This document shows positions 34,889 to 44,473 of a stretch of DNA of 64,000 bases, one piece after another. The notes below the pieces were generated by a model. That model had not been told where the DNA came from. It worked only from the letters and a program-made list of their open reading frames with translations, and made no database searches. Position 1 is the first letter of the stretch. Each line of letters opens with the position of its first letter. Both the position numbers and the translations under genes were made by a program. The DNA is from Corynebacterium jeikeium (GTDB taxonomy: Bacteria > Actinomycetota > Actinomycetes > Mycobacteriales > Mycobacteriaceae). Location of the stretch: contig CP033784.1 in the NCBI GenBank assembly GCA_003955985.1, positions 2,046,001 through 2,110,000 of the forward strand, read 5' to 3'.

Positions 34889-35581
34889 CTACAGGTGGGA
34901 ATCCTGGTAGGGTTCCGCCACCGGTGCACCCTGCCCCGTTACTTCCGGGATAGCTGAGTGAGCACCGCAGCCGTGGTCAAAGCTTACGGCCGTGGCATCG
35001 AATGTCCATTCGTTAACGCACACGCCCCAGTTCTTACCGAGCGGCCCGGTCAGCGGGACCATAAAGGCGCAGGTTCGGCAACGGTGCAATGCTTCCCGAG
35101 CAAAGTCACTCTCGGGGCCGGTATCGCCCTCTTCCCAACGCTGCTCGGTGTCTTCCACACCACGCGCCGACAAGGTGCGGGTCTGCAAGTCATCGCCGTC
35201 GAGTCGCTCATCTCCCACTGCAGCCGGCAACAAATCGCGTGGACCGAGGTCACCGGGGCGCAGCCGCTCCTCGTAGGGCACCCATTCAGGCGCCTGCAGC
35301 GCGGTTTCGCCAGGGACAAGAGCCACTTCACTGACCGTCGCCTGTTGAGTGCCCGGCGCGCACGCGACCACCACATGCCACTCCCAGCCCCTGTATCCGG
35401 GCAGGTCAGCCGCAAAACGATGCACCGCAACGCCCTCGCCTACGACACTTACACCGGTGTGCGCGCCGGCAGGCCCCTCCCCGAGCTCTTCAATAGCGGT
35501 ACGGGCAGTGTCGACCGCCTGGTGATTCATCACCTTCCCCCGTCGGCGGCTGTTTCGGGAACGTCGTCGATTTTCAGTCAC
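34889..35581 (-). CDS. DUF3027 family protein
   Basis: A 230-residue soluble protein. Visible blocks: YRGWEWHVVVACAPG, VALVPGETALQAPEWVPYEERLRPGDLGPRDLLP, and near the C-terminus CRTCAFMVPLTGPLGKNWGVCVNEW...FDHGCGAHSA, where several cysteines and a histidine could bind zinc. This fits the actinobacterial DUF3027 family, whose biochemical role is unknown. The GTG at 35581 has AGGAAA ahead of it. It is divergent from the lipoprotein at 35605. DUF3027, a glutaminyl cyclase-like lipoprotein, DUF2771 and a cold-shock protein form a conserved corynebacterial neighbourhood. Confidence 0.78.
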   Translation of the reverse strand: MTENRRRSRNSRRRGKVMNHQAVDTARTAIEELGEGPAGAHTGVSVVGEGVAVHRFAADLPGYRGWEWHVVVACAPGTQQATVSEVALVPGETALQAPEWVPYEERLRPGDLGPRDLLPAAVGDERLDGDDLQTRTLSARGVEDTEQRWEEGDTGPESDFAREALHRCRTCAFMVPLTGPLGKNWGVCVNEWTFDATAVSFDHGCGAHSAIPEVTGQGAPVAEPYQDSHL

Positions 35582-35604
35582 GTTTCCTATCCTAGAGTGA
35601 AGCT

Positions 35605-36765
35605 ATGGACAGATTCCCGTCGGGCGATGCAAAACTCGCCCGCCCTTTCCACTCATCACGCTTTACGACGGTCCGAGCTGCCATCCTCTCCGTGGCAACT
35701 GCCGCCCTATTGGCCGGCTGTGCGGCTGAAACTGGTTCAGGTGGCGATCCCTCAGGCGAGGCCCCTTCTAGTGGAGCTAGTGCGGACTCGAACTCCGGCA
35801 CCGCCCCAAGGTCGACTTCGGCATCGGTTAATCCCTCCGAGCTGGTCGGTGCCGATAAGGTGCCGGGGCTCGGTGACGTTCCGACACTGAAACTGGCCAT
35901 CGAGCAGTCCTATCCTGTCTTGGCTCCACCACTTCCCACGGAGAAGAATGTCGCTGCGCCTTTTGTCCAGGGCCTTGAGTTCGAACCCGATGGTTCTTTG
36001 TTGATGGGCACCGGCCTCTACGGTGAGTCCCAGATTTACCGATTACCGCAGTGGCTCGACAACTCTGCAGCCGAGCCGACCAACGTGGAAGATTTACAGC
36101 CTGAACTCTTCGGCGAGGGGATTACCCGTCATGGAGATACCGTGTGGCAGCTGACGTGGAAGGAAGGACGCGCCATTGAACGCGACGCGGCTACTCTCAA
36201 GCAGCGTCGCGAGGTTCCCTTCGACACCGAAGGCTGGGGCGCGTGCTCCTTCGAGGACACCATCGTGACCTCCGACGGCAGTGGCACCCTCACTTTCCGC
36301 GCCCCCGATGACCTCTCTTCCCAGCGTCAACTGCCCGTCACTGCAGCAGGTACAGAGACAACGTGGCTCAACGAACTCGAGTGCGTCACTGTCGACACCG
36401 ACATAGCCCCGGACGCAGCTCCGGACGAAGCACCAGCGGACACGAGCGATTCAAACAACCAGAGCAACGCGGACGGACCAAACTCCCCGCAATCGCACCG
36501 CGAGATTTGGGCCAACGTCTGGCAGAGTCCATTCATCTACCGCATCAACCCGGAAGACGGAAAGGTCACAGGCATCGTCGATGCCACCGAGCTCTTCCGC
36601 GACTTGTACGCGCAGCTCTCCCCGGCAGAGCAAAACAGTATTGATGTGCTCAACGGCATTGCTCTATTGCCGGATTCTTCCTCTACCTCCCCCAATGGCC
36701 CCCGCCAGTTCCTGCTCACAGGGAAGAAATGGCCCACGGCCTACCGTGTTACCGTGAGTGAATAG
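35605..36765 (+). CDS. Glutaminyl-peptide cyclotransferase-like lipoprotein
   Basis: A 386-residue exported lipoprotein. The lipobox LAGC is near residue 40 after ILSVATAALLAGC, and a Ser/Gly/Pro spacer extends to about 80. The domain shows the bacterial glutamine cyclotransferase (five-bladed propeller) motifs in order: FVQGLEFEPDGSLLMGTGLYGES, GEGITRHGDTVWQLTWKEG, EGWGACSF, WLNELECV, WANVWQSPFIYRINPEDGKVTGIVD, VLNGIAL and LTGKKWPTAYRV. It should form N-terminal pyroglutamate on secreted peptides. A Ser/Asn/Asp-rich insertion (about 272-302) interrupts a late blade. The start lies 23 bases from divergent DUF3027. Confidence 0.85.
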   Translation: MDRFPSGDAKLARPFHSSRFTTVRAAILSVATAALLAGCAAETGSGGDPSGEAPSSGASADSNSGTAPRSTSASVNPSELVGADKVPGLGDVPTLKLAIEQSYPVLAPPLPTEKNVAAPFVQGLEFEPDGSLLMGTGLYGESQIYRLPQWLDNSAAEPTNVEDLQPELFGEGITRHGDTVWQLTWKEGRAIERDAATLKQRREVPFDTEGWGACSFEDTIVTSDGSGTLTFRAPDDLSSQRQLPVTAAGTETTWLNELECVTVDTDIAPDAAPDEAPADTSDSNNQSNADGPNSPQSHREIWANVWQSPFIYRINPEDGKVTGIVDATELFRDLYAQLSPAEQNSIDVLNGIALLPDSSSTSPNGPRQFLLTGKKWPTAYRVTVSE

Positions 36766-36842
36766 CAGTATCTAGCCCGAGAACGGCTAGTGTGACTGAA
36801 CGTAGCTTCAATTCCGTTACGAATGTCGGGAAGTGAGAGTTG

Positions 36843-37382
36843 ATGGGATCGAGTAGGCGCCGCTGGCAACAGAATAGTAAGGCGTTCATGGTTGTCGGCG
36901 CTATTGTCGTGGTGGGTCTTGTCGTCACCGGCATTGTCCTTGCCGTCAATAAGTGGACCAACCAGGCAATCGACGACCCGCACGCGCTGTCCATCGAGGT
37001 CATTCAGGACGGCGAAACCACAGAGGTTCTTCCCTACCGTGTCTGCGACCTCTTTGAGAAGAATGCCTGCACCACGACTGAGGCCAACGCCGCCAAGATC
37101 TCCCTGGGCGAGCAGGAGACAGCTGAGGTTAACGTCGGCTCCACTGTTGGCTCTAACTCTTGGACTCTGCAGCGTTTCTTCTCCGACGATGCGGTCAACT
37201 CCACCTCTCGCAAGGATCCGGGCGAAGCCACGACCGAGACCATCGCCGGCTCCGCAGCTGTTGCCGGCAAACGCACCCCACTCGGGGTCGTGGAGGTTTC
37301 CACCGCGCTCATCGGAAAGAACTCCGAGGGTGAAGAGACCACCTACGGTATTACTTGGTCGATCGTCAACGAACAGTCGTAA
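36843..37382 (+). CDS. DUF2771-like membrane-anchored protein
   Basis: A 179-residue protein with one N-terminal membrane helix (about 16-37, MVVGAIVVVGLVVTGIVLAV) after a basic cytoplasmic start, and an exported domain of about 140 residues with two cysteines (RVCDLFEKNACTT) that may pair. LPYRVCDLF and LQRFFSD match my recollection of the corynebacterial DUF2771 family. The function is unknown. It follows the glutaminyl cyclase-like gene by 77 bases. A terminator follows at 37391. Confidence 0.72.
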   Translation: MGSSRRRWQQNSKAFMVVGAIVVVGLVVTGIVLAVNKWTNQAIDDPHALSIEVIQDGETTEVLPYRVCDLFEKNACTTTEANAAKISLGEQETAEVNVGSTVGSNSWTLQRFFSDDAVNSTSRKDPGEATTETIAGSAAVAGKRTPLGVVEVSTALIGKNSEGEETTYGITWSIVNEQS

Positions 37383-37390
37383 AGCACAGC

Positions 37391-37438
37391 AAAACGCCCG
37401 CTCACTGAGGTTATCCACCTTCGTGAGCGGGCGTTTTT
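37391..37438. terminator. Bidirectional terminator between the DUF2771 and cold-shock genes
   Basis: AAAACGCCCGCTCAC pairs with GTGAGCGGGCGTTTT around a loop of about 17 bases, with T residues on both strands. Confidence 0.92.
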
Positions 37439-37454
37439 CACATCTTCTACCGAC

Positions 37455-37886
37455 TTACGAGTCCAGCTCGCGCGCGACCGCACGCAGGACTTCAGCCATC
37501 TGGTGGCCGTCCTTACGCTCCGGGTAACGCCCGGCGCGCAGGTCACGCTGCACCGTCGACTCCAGCATGGAAATCATGTCCGAAATCATGCCGTTGAGAT
37601 CGCTGGGGCTGTGCTTCTTTGCTTGACGACGGGCTCCTGCGCCCCCACCTGCCCCGCCACGGCGGTGACGGGCACCGCGCGGTCCCTCGTCGAGCACCTT
37701 GATCCGGAGAGCCTGCGGGCCTGGGCGGCCGTCAGCGTAGTCGTACTCCAGGCGCTGACCAGTTACGAGTTCTTCCACGCCTTTCGGCAGCACGTTCCTG
37801 CCGATGTAGACATCTTCACCGTCCGGATTCGAAACGAAGCCAAAACCGCGATCCTTGTCGTACCACCTGACCTTACCGATGGGCAC
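37455..37886 (-). CDS. cspA: Cold-shock domain protein with helical C-terminal extension
   Basis: A 143-residue protein. The N-terminal 65 residues are a cold-shock domain: GKVRWYDKDRGFGFVSNPDGEDVYIGRNVLP holds RNP1-like (RGFGFV) and RNP2-like (DVYIG) strands for single-stranded nucleic acid binding. A basic Gly/Arg/Lys linker (RGARHRRGGAGGGAGARRQAKKH) follows, then a C-terminal helical segment about 55 residues long. This long form matches the corynebacterial/mycobacterial CspB-type proteins rather than the 67-residue CspA. GTG at 37886 is preferred because the domain starts there and GGTGGAAA precedes it. Confidence 0.88.
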   Translation of the reverse strand: MPIGKVRWYDKDRGFGFVSNPDGEDVYIGRNVLPKGVEELVTGQRLEYDYADGRPGPQALRIKVLDEGPRGARHRRGGAGGGAGARRQAKKHSPSDLNGMISDMISMLESTVQRDLRAGRYPERKDGHQMAEVLRAVARELDS

Positions 37887-38288
37887 TTTCCACCTAACCT
37901 TCCCGTGCCCTGTGACTGGGGGCACTCAACCTCGTTCCCCTTGTGCAGCGGTGACTGCCCTTCGGGGTCTTCGGATCGGAGATGCAATTCTTCCGCATTT
38001 GCCACCGTCCTCGCACGCACAAATGGCCAGAGTTAGAGGCTCGCTCGGGGCGAGCTTGGCCAGACAGGACCGCGAGGATATGCCAGGCCGGGTGCTGTCT
38101 TAATGGTGTTCCTTTAATTAAGGTGCGACCAAAACAGGACGCACTCCAACCGGGAACACATTATTTATTACTGCTTACTAGTGCGAAGTGGCGGCAGCGG
38201 TAGCGGCGTGCATGTGCACGTCACCTCCGATTACCTAAAGAACTCAATTATACCCATAGATGGGGACATAAAGGGAAGACGGATCTGT
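37887..38288. other. Intergenic region ahead of the short lipoprotein
   Basis: About 400 bases with no convincing gene. It contains the promoter of the cold-shock gene on the minus strand and presumably that of the small lipoprotein. ORFs here read as shadows and have no family character. Confidence 0.5.
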
Positions 38289-38414
38289 GTGAAGCGAGCA
38301 CTCTCGCGGATTGACGCACCGAGACGGCAACTAACTGCCAGCGTTGGTTCTTTATGGCTATCTCTTATGGCCATCCTTCTCAGTGCATGCGGCGCGCCAA
38401 AACCGGAAAAATAA
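38289..38414 (+). CDS. Very short putative lipoprotein
   Basis: A 41-residue ORF that looks like an isolated lipoprotein signal peptide: a basic start (MKRALSRIDAPRRQ), a hydrophobic core (SLWLSLMAILL) and the lipobox LSAC, with Cys at about residue 34. Only CGAPKPEK would remain after cleavage. GTG at 38289 has AAGGGAAG some 12 bases upstream. It may be a micro-lipoprotein similar in design to lysis/release lipoproteins or cpp-type peptide precursors, a regulatory leader, or the remnant of a longer gene. No further coding sequence follows in any frame. Confidence 0.4.
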   Translation: MKRALSRIDAPRRQLTASVGSLWLSLMAILLSACGAPKPEK

Positions 38415-39377
<963 letters not shown>

Positions 39378-39403
39378 GACTTTCGAGCTAGCCAGCTCAT
39401 CAC

Positions 39404-39440
39404 AGTAGCCCCGAGGGTAATCCCCTCGGGGCTACTTTTT
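39404..39440 (+). terminator. Terminator after rpf
   Basis: AGTAGCCCCGAGGG and CCCTCGGGGCTACT form a 14-bp stem with a five-base loop, followed by TTTTT. Confidence 0.93.
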
Positions 39441-39471
39441 GCCTTCCGCAGATTGGCGGTGCCGACCCAAT

Positions 39472-39619
39472 GCGAGTTAGTGACTGCGTGAATTACTGTC
39501 TGCGTTTATGGCTGGCAACGGCGTGCCAACGCGAGTTAGTGACTGCGTTTATGACAAAAATGGCCCGAAAAATGGCTTGAAAGTGTCATAAACTTACACA
39601 GTTTCACATTTGCAGCCCG
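39472..39619 (+). repeat. Dispersed palindromic element, copy B, with an upstream half-copy
   Basis: The 89-base unit (39531-39619) begins GCGAGTTAGTGACTGCG and ends TTTGCAGCCCG, with internal arms GTTTATGACA (39547) and TGTCATAAAC (39584). It aligns without gaps to copy C (62844-62932) with about seven differences. A half-copy of the left end (39472-39489) precedes it, as also happens at copy C. It lies between convergent genes. Confidence 0.85.
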
Positions 39620-39741
39620 CATCCATGGGGCCATTCCGGTGGATTAACCGGAAACGGGCTTGAATAAGCCCCCGCCCACTTCAAGCCCCCACTTCAAGCG
39701 CCCCTACTCAAGCCCCCGCCCCGAGGCCACAGATGTGAAAA
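39620..39741. other. Degenerate CAAGCCCC-rich tract
   Basis: After copy B, 39658-39722 contains several imperfect repeats of ACTTCAAGCCCCC. I see no gene; these are simple low-complexity repeats. Confidence 0.5.
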
Positions 39742-39779
39742 CCCGCAGCCATGACTGAACTAGCAGTCACGGCTGCGGG
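39742..39779 (-). terminator. Terminator of the small minus-strand gene
   Basis: CCCGCAGCCATGACTG pairs with CAGTCACGGCTGCGGG apart from one mismatch, with a six-base loop; the A-run before it becomes a T-run on the minus strand. Confidence 0.8.
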
Positions 39780-39816
39780 CCTCCAGCAGATGTAGCTCTG
39801 CTAAGAACCTAAAAGA

Positions 39817-40005
39817 TTACTTGTTAATCACCGTGGTCGGGTGCACGTAACCCAGAGTCTCCGGATCAACCGGGAACTCAATGTCGCCGAAAGGCGAATC
39901 TGCACCAGCGTGGTGAGCAATCAGTTCAGTAACAGCGTGCTGACCAGGCTCGAGGTCCTTCGGCCAGCCGGGATCGACATAGGATTTCTTTGCAACGTTA
40001 GCCAT
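39817..40005 (-). CDS. Small hypothetical protein
   Basis: A 62-residue soluble protein, MANVAKKSYVDPGWPKDLEPG..., with PFGDIEFPVDPETLGYVHPTTVINK at the C-terminus. It is proline-rich, has no cysteines or membrane segment, and I do not recognise a family. It has its own terminator and lies divergent to the helicase-partner gene, separated by about 74 bases, which supports its being real. Confidence 0.6.
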   Translation of the reverse strand: MANVAKKSYVDPGWPKDLEPGQHAVTELIAHHAGADSPFGDIEFPVDPETLGYVHPTTVINK

Positions 40006-40079
40006 GCTGAGATTATCCCAAAAATTTTCTCCCCAGTCACCTTCTCCCCTCCTTAAATCTCACTAAAGTGGGGATTGTC

Positions 40080-42596
40080 ATGACTAGCACCACCCCCTTT
40101 GCACTCTTTTCCGACTGGCTGGCAGGTCAACCAGACCAATTTGTGGGCACTATCCTCAGCAATCGCCCCGATGCGCTGTCGCCACCGCCGAAGTCTTCCC
40201 AGGTGCTAGCGGCAAGGCTCCAGCTCCGCGCTTCTGTCTCCCGCGCGCTGACCAGACTGCCCGCACTGGAGCTCGCCTGCATTGAGGCCGCCGCCGACCT
40301 CGGTGCTGACGCCGAACCCGTCACTGCGGACGCCCTCATCGACTACATTCTCGACTTACTCTCTCGAGCAGAGGTTCCCGCCAATCAACGGCCCACGGCC
40401 ACGCATATTCGGACAAGCCTCGATACCCTGCGCGAATACGGACTCATCTGGGGCAACGGTCCCGGCCCCCGCGGCACCTTCACCGGCAAGTCCACCCGCA
40501 AGAAGCCTCTGCCCTGGCAGGACTACTTCTGCCTCAGCGATGAGGTCGCCACCTCGTTGCCACCTGGCTGGTATCTTCTGCCCAATCCCGATGGCCCCAG
40601 CCGCAGCCAGCTACGCACGGCACTCACCGAGGTCACAGACAGGCAGCAGCGTCTCCTGGATACCCTCGCCAACTCCGGAGGGCTCGGCGTCACAAAGGAC
40701 GCTCATCCGGATGCCGACCCTTCACTGCCGGTCCCAGCGCTCATCAACGCCGGCCTGCTCGAACGCATCGACGAGGGCACCGTCCGCCTGCCCGCCACCG
40801 TTCGCGCGCTTATGCGTGGAGTCGGGCTTGCCGACGACGACGTCCCCCTGCGCCCCGAAACCCCCGCTACCCACGCGATCGCCAGCGGTAACGACCGTGC
40901 TGCCGCCACTGCCTGGGAAACTTTGCGACAGGCGACTGACCTGCTGGACTTGCTGGGAACCGACCCCGCGCCGACCTTGAAAAACGGTGTCATCGGAGTG
41001 CGGGAAACCCGCAGTCTCATCGAGGAGCTCGGCGTCGACATCTCGGAGTTGGCTCGCGGCGTGGCTAATCTCAGTGCAGCGGGCCTGGTTCATGTCGGTA
41101 CTCCACATCCGCTGCCACTGCACGACAGCGGTGGTGACTATTTCGCCCCCACGCTGGCAGCCGACGGCTTCCTCGACGCCGACCTGGTTGACCGGTGGGT
41201 GAGTTTGACGGTCGGCACTCGCACTAGCGACGCAGCTCCCTGGCGGGTCGACCAGCTCAATGAGGAAGGCAAGCGCATTGCTCTACTCTCCCCACAAGCT
41301 CGGCTCTCCGGGGTACCGTCAATCCGGGAAATGGTGCTGGCCTGCTGTGCGCAGGTGGCGTCGTCGGCAAGCGACAACGACATCGTTGCTCTGACTGACC
41401 TGCGTGAATGCGCCGCCTACTACTACCCGATTACCAACGCGAGGTGCACGGACGAGACGCTCAGTGGCGTGGTCGACGAGCTGGTCGCCCTCGGCATCGT
41501 CGTGCGGGACCCGGGCGTGGAAACGATTTCCGTCGGCCTTAGCGAGGTCGGCAAAGCCATGGTCGCGCTCATCGAATCCGGTACCGCCGAGGCCTTCGAC
41601 GATCTGCGTGCCGCCTGTAACAACCTCTTGCCGCCGAACGCCTCGTACCTGATGGTTCAGGCGGACAACACCATCGTCGTACCGGGCCCCGCATCCCCGG
41701 AGATGGAACGCATGCTCAGTTCGATTGCGCAGCTGGAATCTCCCGGCCTCGCCAGCGTCTACCGCGTGACCGAAGACAGCCTTCGCGATGCCCTCGACGC
41801 CGGCATCAATGCCGCCGATATCTCGGAGTTTCTTTCGCGCTACGCCGTCGGCGAGGTGCCGCAGTCCATTACCTATTTGCTTGACGACGTCGCCCGCCGC
41901 CACGGTCGTCTCCGCGGTGGCCCCGCAGCTTCGTTTATCCGCTGTGACGACCCGGCCCTGCTGGCCTCATTCCAGAGTCACCAAGCTGGACAAAGCCTGG
42001 CGTTGCGGAAGATTGCCGAAACGGTGCTAATTAGCCAGGCCCCGCTTGCCCAGGTGATTGAGACCGCTAGAAATGCGGGCTTTTCCATCATCGCCGAAGA
42101 TGCAGAGGGTTTGGTGCTGGATCTCGGTCTCGCTCCCTGCCGCATTGAGGCGCCAGCTCCGGTGCCCACTGCGCGTACAACGATGCCCGAACCGGAACGC
42201 ATCAGCCAGGCGTTGACGGCTATTGCCGATGGCAACCGTGCTGCTGAGCACGCCGGTAGTTCCAGTGGCGCTACGGCCAGTGGCAGCACTGCTGGGGTCT
42301 CTGACTCGGCTGCGGATTCGACGACAGGTACGGGCACAGCTGCCGGTGCCAGCACTAGCACCGGTGGCACGAGCGACTACGCCTCCGGCACCGAAGCATT
42401 CAAGCTCCTGCAGCGCGCGGCTCGCCACGGTGACGACCTGTATTTGAGCTACGTTGACCGCAACGGCAAACCCGGCCGCAAGCGCGTGCGCCCAGTCACA
42501 GTCTCCGGTGGGCAGGTCGATGCAATCGACCCGGCCACCAGCCAAGTGCTGCGCTTCCTGCTGCATCGCATTACCGAAGTACATCCTGTCGACTAG
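40080..42596 (+). CDS. Helicase-associated protein, XPB partner (Rv0862c-like)
   Basis: An 838-residue protein of the actinobacterial family encoded directly before the XPB helicase. The N-terminal 500 residues are helical, with repeated winged-helix-like units (for example VTKDAHPDADPSLPVPALINAGLLERIDEGTVRLPATVRALM). A conserved core resembling the 'helicase C-terminal-3/XPB-Ssl2-like' domain begins near YLMVQADNTIVVPGP (about 522) and runs to the LVLDLGLAPCRIEAP strand. An S/T/G/A linker (about 720-770) leads to a WYL-like end, LLQRAARHGDDLYLSYVDRNGKPGRKRVRPVTVSGGQVDAID. The ATG at 40080 has GGGGA upstream. It probably acts with the helicase in DNA repair; this is inferred from linkage. Confidence 0.8.
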   Translation: MTSTTPFALFSDWLAGQPDQFVGTILSNRPDALSPPPKSSQVLAARLQLRASVSRALTRLPALELACIEAAADLGADAEPVTADALIDYILDLLSRAEVPANQRPTATHIRTSLDTLREYGLIWGNGPGPRGTFTGKSTRKKPLPWQDYFCLSDEVATSLPPGWYLLPNPDGPSRSQLRTALTEVTDRQQRLLDTLANSGGLGVTKDAHPDADPSLPVPALINAGLLERIDEGTVRLPATVRALMRGVGLADDDVPLRPETPATHAIASGNDRAAATAWETLRQATDLLDLLGTDPAPTLKNGVIGVRETRSLIEELGVDISELARGVANLSAAGLVHVGTPHPLPLHDSGGDYFAPTLAADGFLDADLVDRWVSLTVGTRTSDAAPWRVDQLNEEGKRIALLSPQARLSGVPSIREMVLACCAQVASSASDNDIVALTDLRECAAYYYPITNARCTDETLSGVVDELVALGIVVRDPGVETISVGLSEVGKAMVALIESGTAEAFDDLRAACNNLLPPNASYLMVQADNTIVVPGPASPEMERMLSSIAQLESPGLASVYRVTEDSLRDALDAGINAADISEFLSRYAVGEVPQSITYLLDDVARRHGRLRGGPAASFIRCDDPALLASFQSHQAGQSLALRKIAETVLISQAPLAQVIETARNAGFSIIAEDAEGLVLDLGLAPCRIEAPAPVPTARTTMPEPERISQALTAIADGNRAAEHAGSSSGATASGSTAGVSDSAADSTTGTGTAAGASTSTGGTSDYASGTEAFKLLQRAARHGDDLYLSYVDRNGKPGRKRVRPVTVSGGQVDAIDPATSQVLRFLLHRITEVHPVD

Positions 42597-42744
42597 GCGG
42601 CGGGCGCGCGGACCGTCGTAAAGCGATGCAGAAGCGAATGTGGCGGTTCGGGATGATTCGAGCCCGTGCCGCATCTTCTGCGTAATCGTGGCAGAATTGA
42701 CCTTTAGCTTATTTTTGGTCGAATGTCTGCGAGGCGAGGAAATA

Positions 42745-44448
42745 ATGGGTTTCGGTACGGGTCCGCTGATCGTCCAATCGGACAAGACGGTGCTGCTGGA
42801 GGTCGATAATCCGGAGGCGGATGCGGCACGCGCGGCGCTGGCACCGTTCGCGGAGCTCGAACGTGCTCCTGAACATGTGCACACCTACCGCATCACCCCG
42901 CTGGCGCTGTGGAATGCTCGCGCCGCCGGTCACGACGCGGAGCAGGTGGTCGATGTCCTCGAGCGCTTCTCCAAGTTCCCCGTCCCACAGCCGCTGCTTA
43001 TCGACGTCGCGGAGACCATGGACCGCTATGGTCGCCTGAGCCTGACCAAGCATCCAGCTCACGGCCTTATTCTGGTCTCACACGACCCTGCGGTACTGGC
43101 CGAGGTGACCAAGCACAAAAAGATACGTCCGATGCTCGGTGAGCAAATCGATGCCGACACCTGGACCGTGCACCCCTCCGAGCGAGGCCGTATCAAACAG
43201 GAGCTGCTGAAGGTCGGCTGGCCGGCCAATGACACCGCCGGATACATCGACGGTGAGGCACACGCCATCGCTTGGCAGGATCAGGGCACCGGAGGCCACG
43301 ACACCTGGGAACTGCGCGACTACCAGCGCATGGCGGCTGATTCCTTCCGCGAAGGTGGCTCCGGCGTCGTGGTGCTGCCCTGTGGCGCAGGCAAGACAAT
43401 CGTCGGTGCGGCGGCCATGGTAGACGCGCAGCGCACCACTTTGATTCTGGTCACCAACACCGTCGCCGGCAGGCAGTGGCGCGACGAGCTGCTGCGACGC
43501 ACCTCGCTGACCGAGGACGAAATCGGCGAGTACTCCGGCGAAAAGAAGGAAATTCGCCCCGTCACCATTGCGACCTACCAAGTGGTCACGCGCAAGACTA
43601 AGGGAGAATACCGCGCACTCGAGCTATTCGATTCCCGCGACTGGGGCCTCATCATCTATGACGAGGTCCACCTCCTGCCCGCTCCTGTGTTCCGAATGAG
43701 TGCGGATCTGCAGTCGCGCCGTCGACTGGGGCTCACCGCTACCCTGGTGCGCGAAGATGGCCGCGAGGGCGATGTCTTCAGCCTGATTGGCCCGAAGCGC
43801 TACGATGCCCCGTGGAAGGACATCGAAGCCCAGGGCTGGATCGCACCGGCTGACTGCGTTGAGGTCCGCGTGACCCCGACCGAGTCCGAGCGCATGCTCT
43901 ACGCCACGGCTGAGGCCTCCGACAGGTATCGTCTGGCCGCAACGACGCCGACGAAGATTCCCGTCGTCAAGCAAATCCTTGCCCGACACGAGGGCGAACC
44001 CGCTCTGGTGATTGGTGCCTACCTGGATCAGCTCGAAGAGATCGGCGAAGAGCTCGGCGTCGACGTCATCGAAGGAAAGACGTCCAACGCCAAACGCGAG
44101 GAGCTCTTTGGGAAGTTCCGGCGCGGCGAGATCAACACGCTGGTGGTCTCCAAGGTTGCGAACTTTTCCATCGACCTTCCCGAAGCCTCTGTCGCCGTGC
44201 AAATCTCCGGCACCTTCGGTTCCCGACAGGAGGAGGCACAGCGCCTGGGGCGTCTCCTGCGCCCGAAGTCCGATGGTGGTGGCGCCGTCTTTTACTCGGT
44301 GGTGACTCGCGATACGCTCGATACCGAATACGCAGCTCACCGCCAGCGTTTCCTGGCGGAACAGGGCTACGCCTACCGAATCGTCGACGCAGACGAGTAC
44401 CTCGGGCCCTCCCTGCCCGGTGATTCCACCGCTAGCTCGGAATCCTAG
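42745..44448 (+). CDS. XPB/Ssl2-type DNA repair helicase
   Basis: A 567-residue superfamily 2 helicase. An N-terminal damage-recognition-like region (to about 190) is followed by the Q-motif region ELRDYQRMAADSF, Walker A LPCGAGKTIVG, motif II YDEVHLLPA (DEVH), motif III LTATLVREDGREGD, which also contains the XPB RED motif, and the C-terminal RecA fold with VQISGTFGSRQEEAQRLGRLLRPK (motif VI). Mycobacterial XPB is a 3'-5' helicase. The ATG at 42745 is preferred, with GAGGAAAT ahead of it. It lies 148 bases after its partner gene and 25 bases before the next membrane protein gene. Confidence 0.94.
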   Translation: MGFGTGPLIVQSDKTVLLEVDNPEADAARAALAPFAELERAPEHVHTYRITPLALWNARAAGHDAEQVVDVLERFSKFPVPQPLLIDVAETMDRYGRLSLTKHPAHGLILVSHDPAVLAEVTKHKKIRPMLGEQIDADTWTVHPSERGRIKQELLKVGWPANDTAGYIDGEAHAIAWQDQGTGGHDTWELRDYQRMAADSFREGGSGVVVLPCGAGKTIVGAAAMVDAQRTTLILVTNTVAGRQWRDELLRRTSLTEDEIGEYSGEKKEIRPVTIATYQVVTRKTKGEYRALELFDSRDWGLIIYDEVHLLPAPVFRMSADLQSRRRLGLTATLVREDGREGDVFSLIGPKRYDAPWKDIEAQGWIAPADCVEVRVTPTESERMLYATAEASDRYRLAATTPTKIPVVKQILARHEGEPALVIGAYLDQLEEIGEELGVDVIEGKTSNAKREELFGKFRRGEINTLVVSKVANFSIDLPEASVAVQISGTFGSRQEEAQRLGRLLRPKSDGGGAVFYSVVTRDTLDTEYAAHRQRFLAEQGYAYRIVDADEYLGPSLPGDSTASSES

Positions 44449-44473
44449 AAAACTGGATAACTAAAGGACTGCC

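Noticed and set aside
38181..38288. Longer start for the short lipoprotein ORF
   Set aside because: The added residues precede a complete signal peptide and would place its basic region in the interior.
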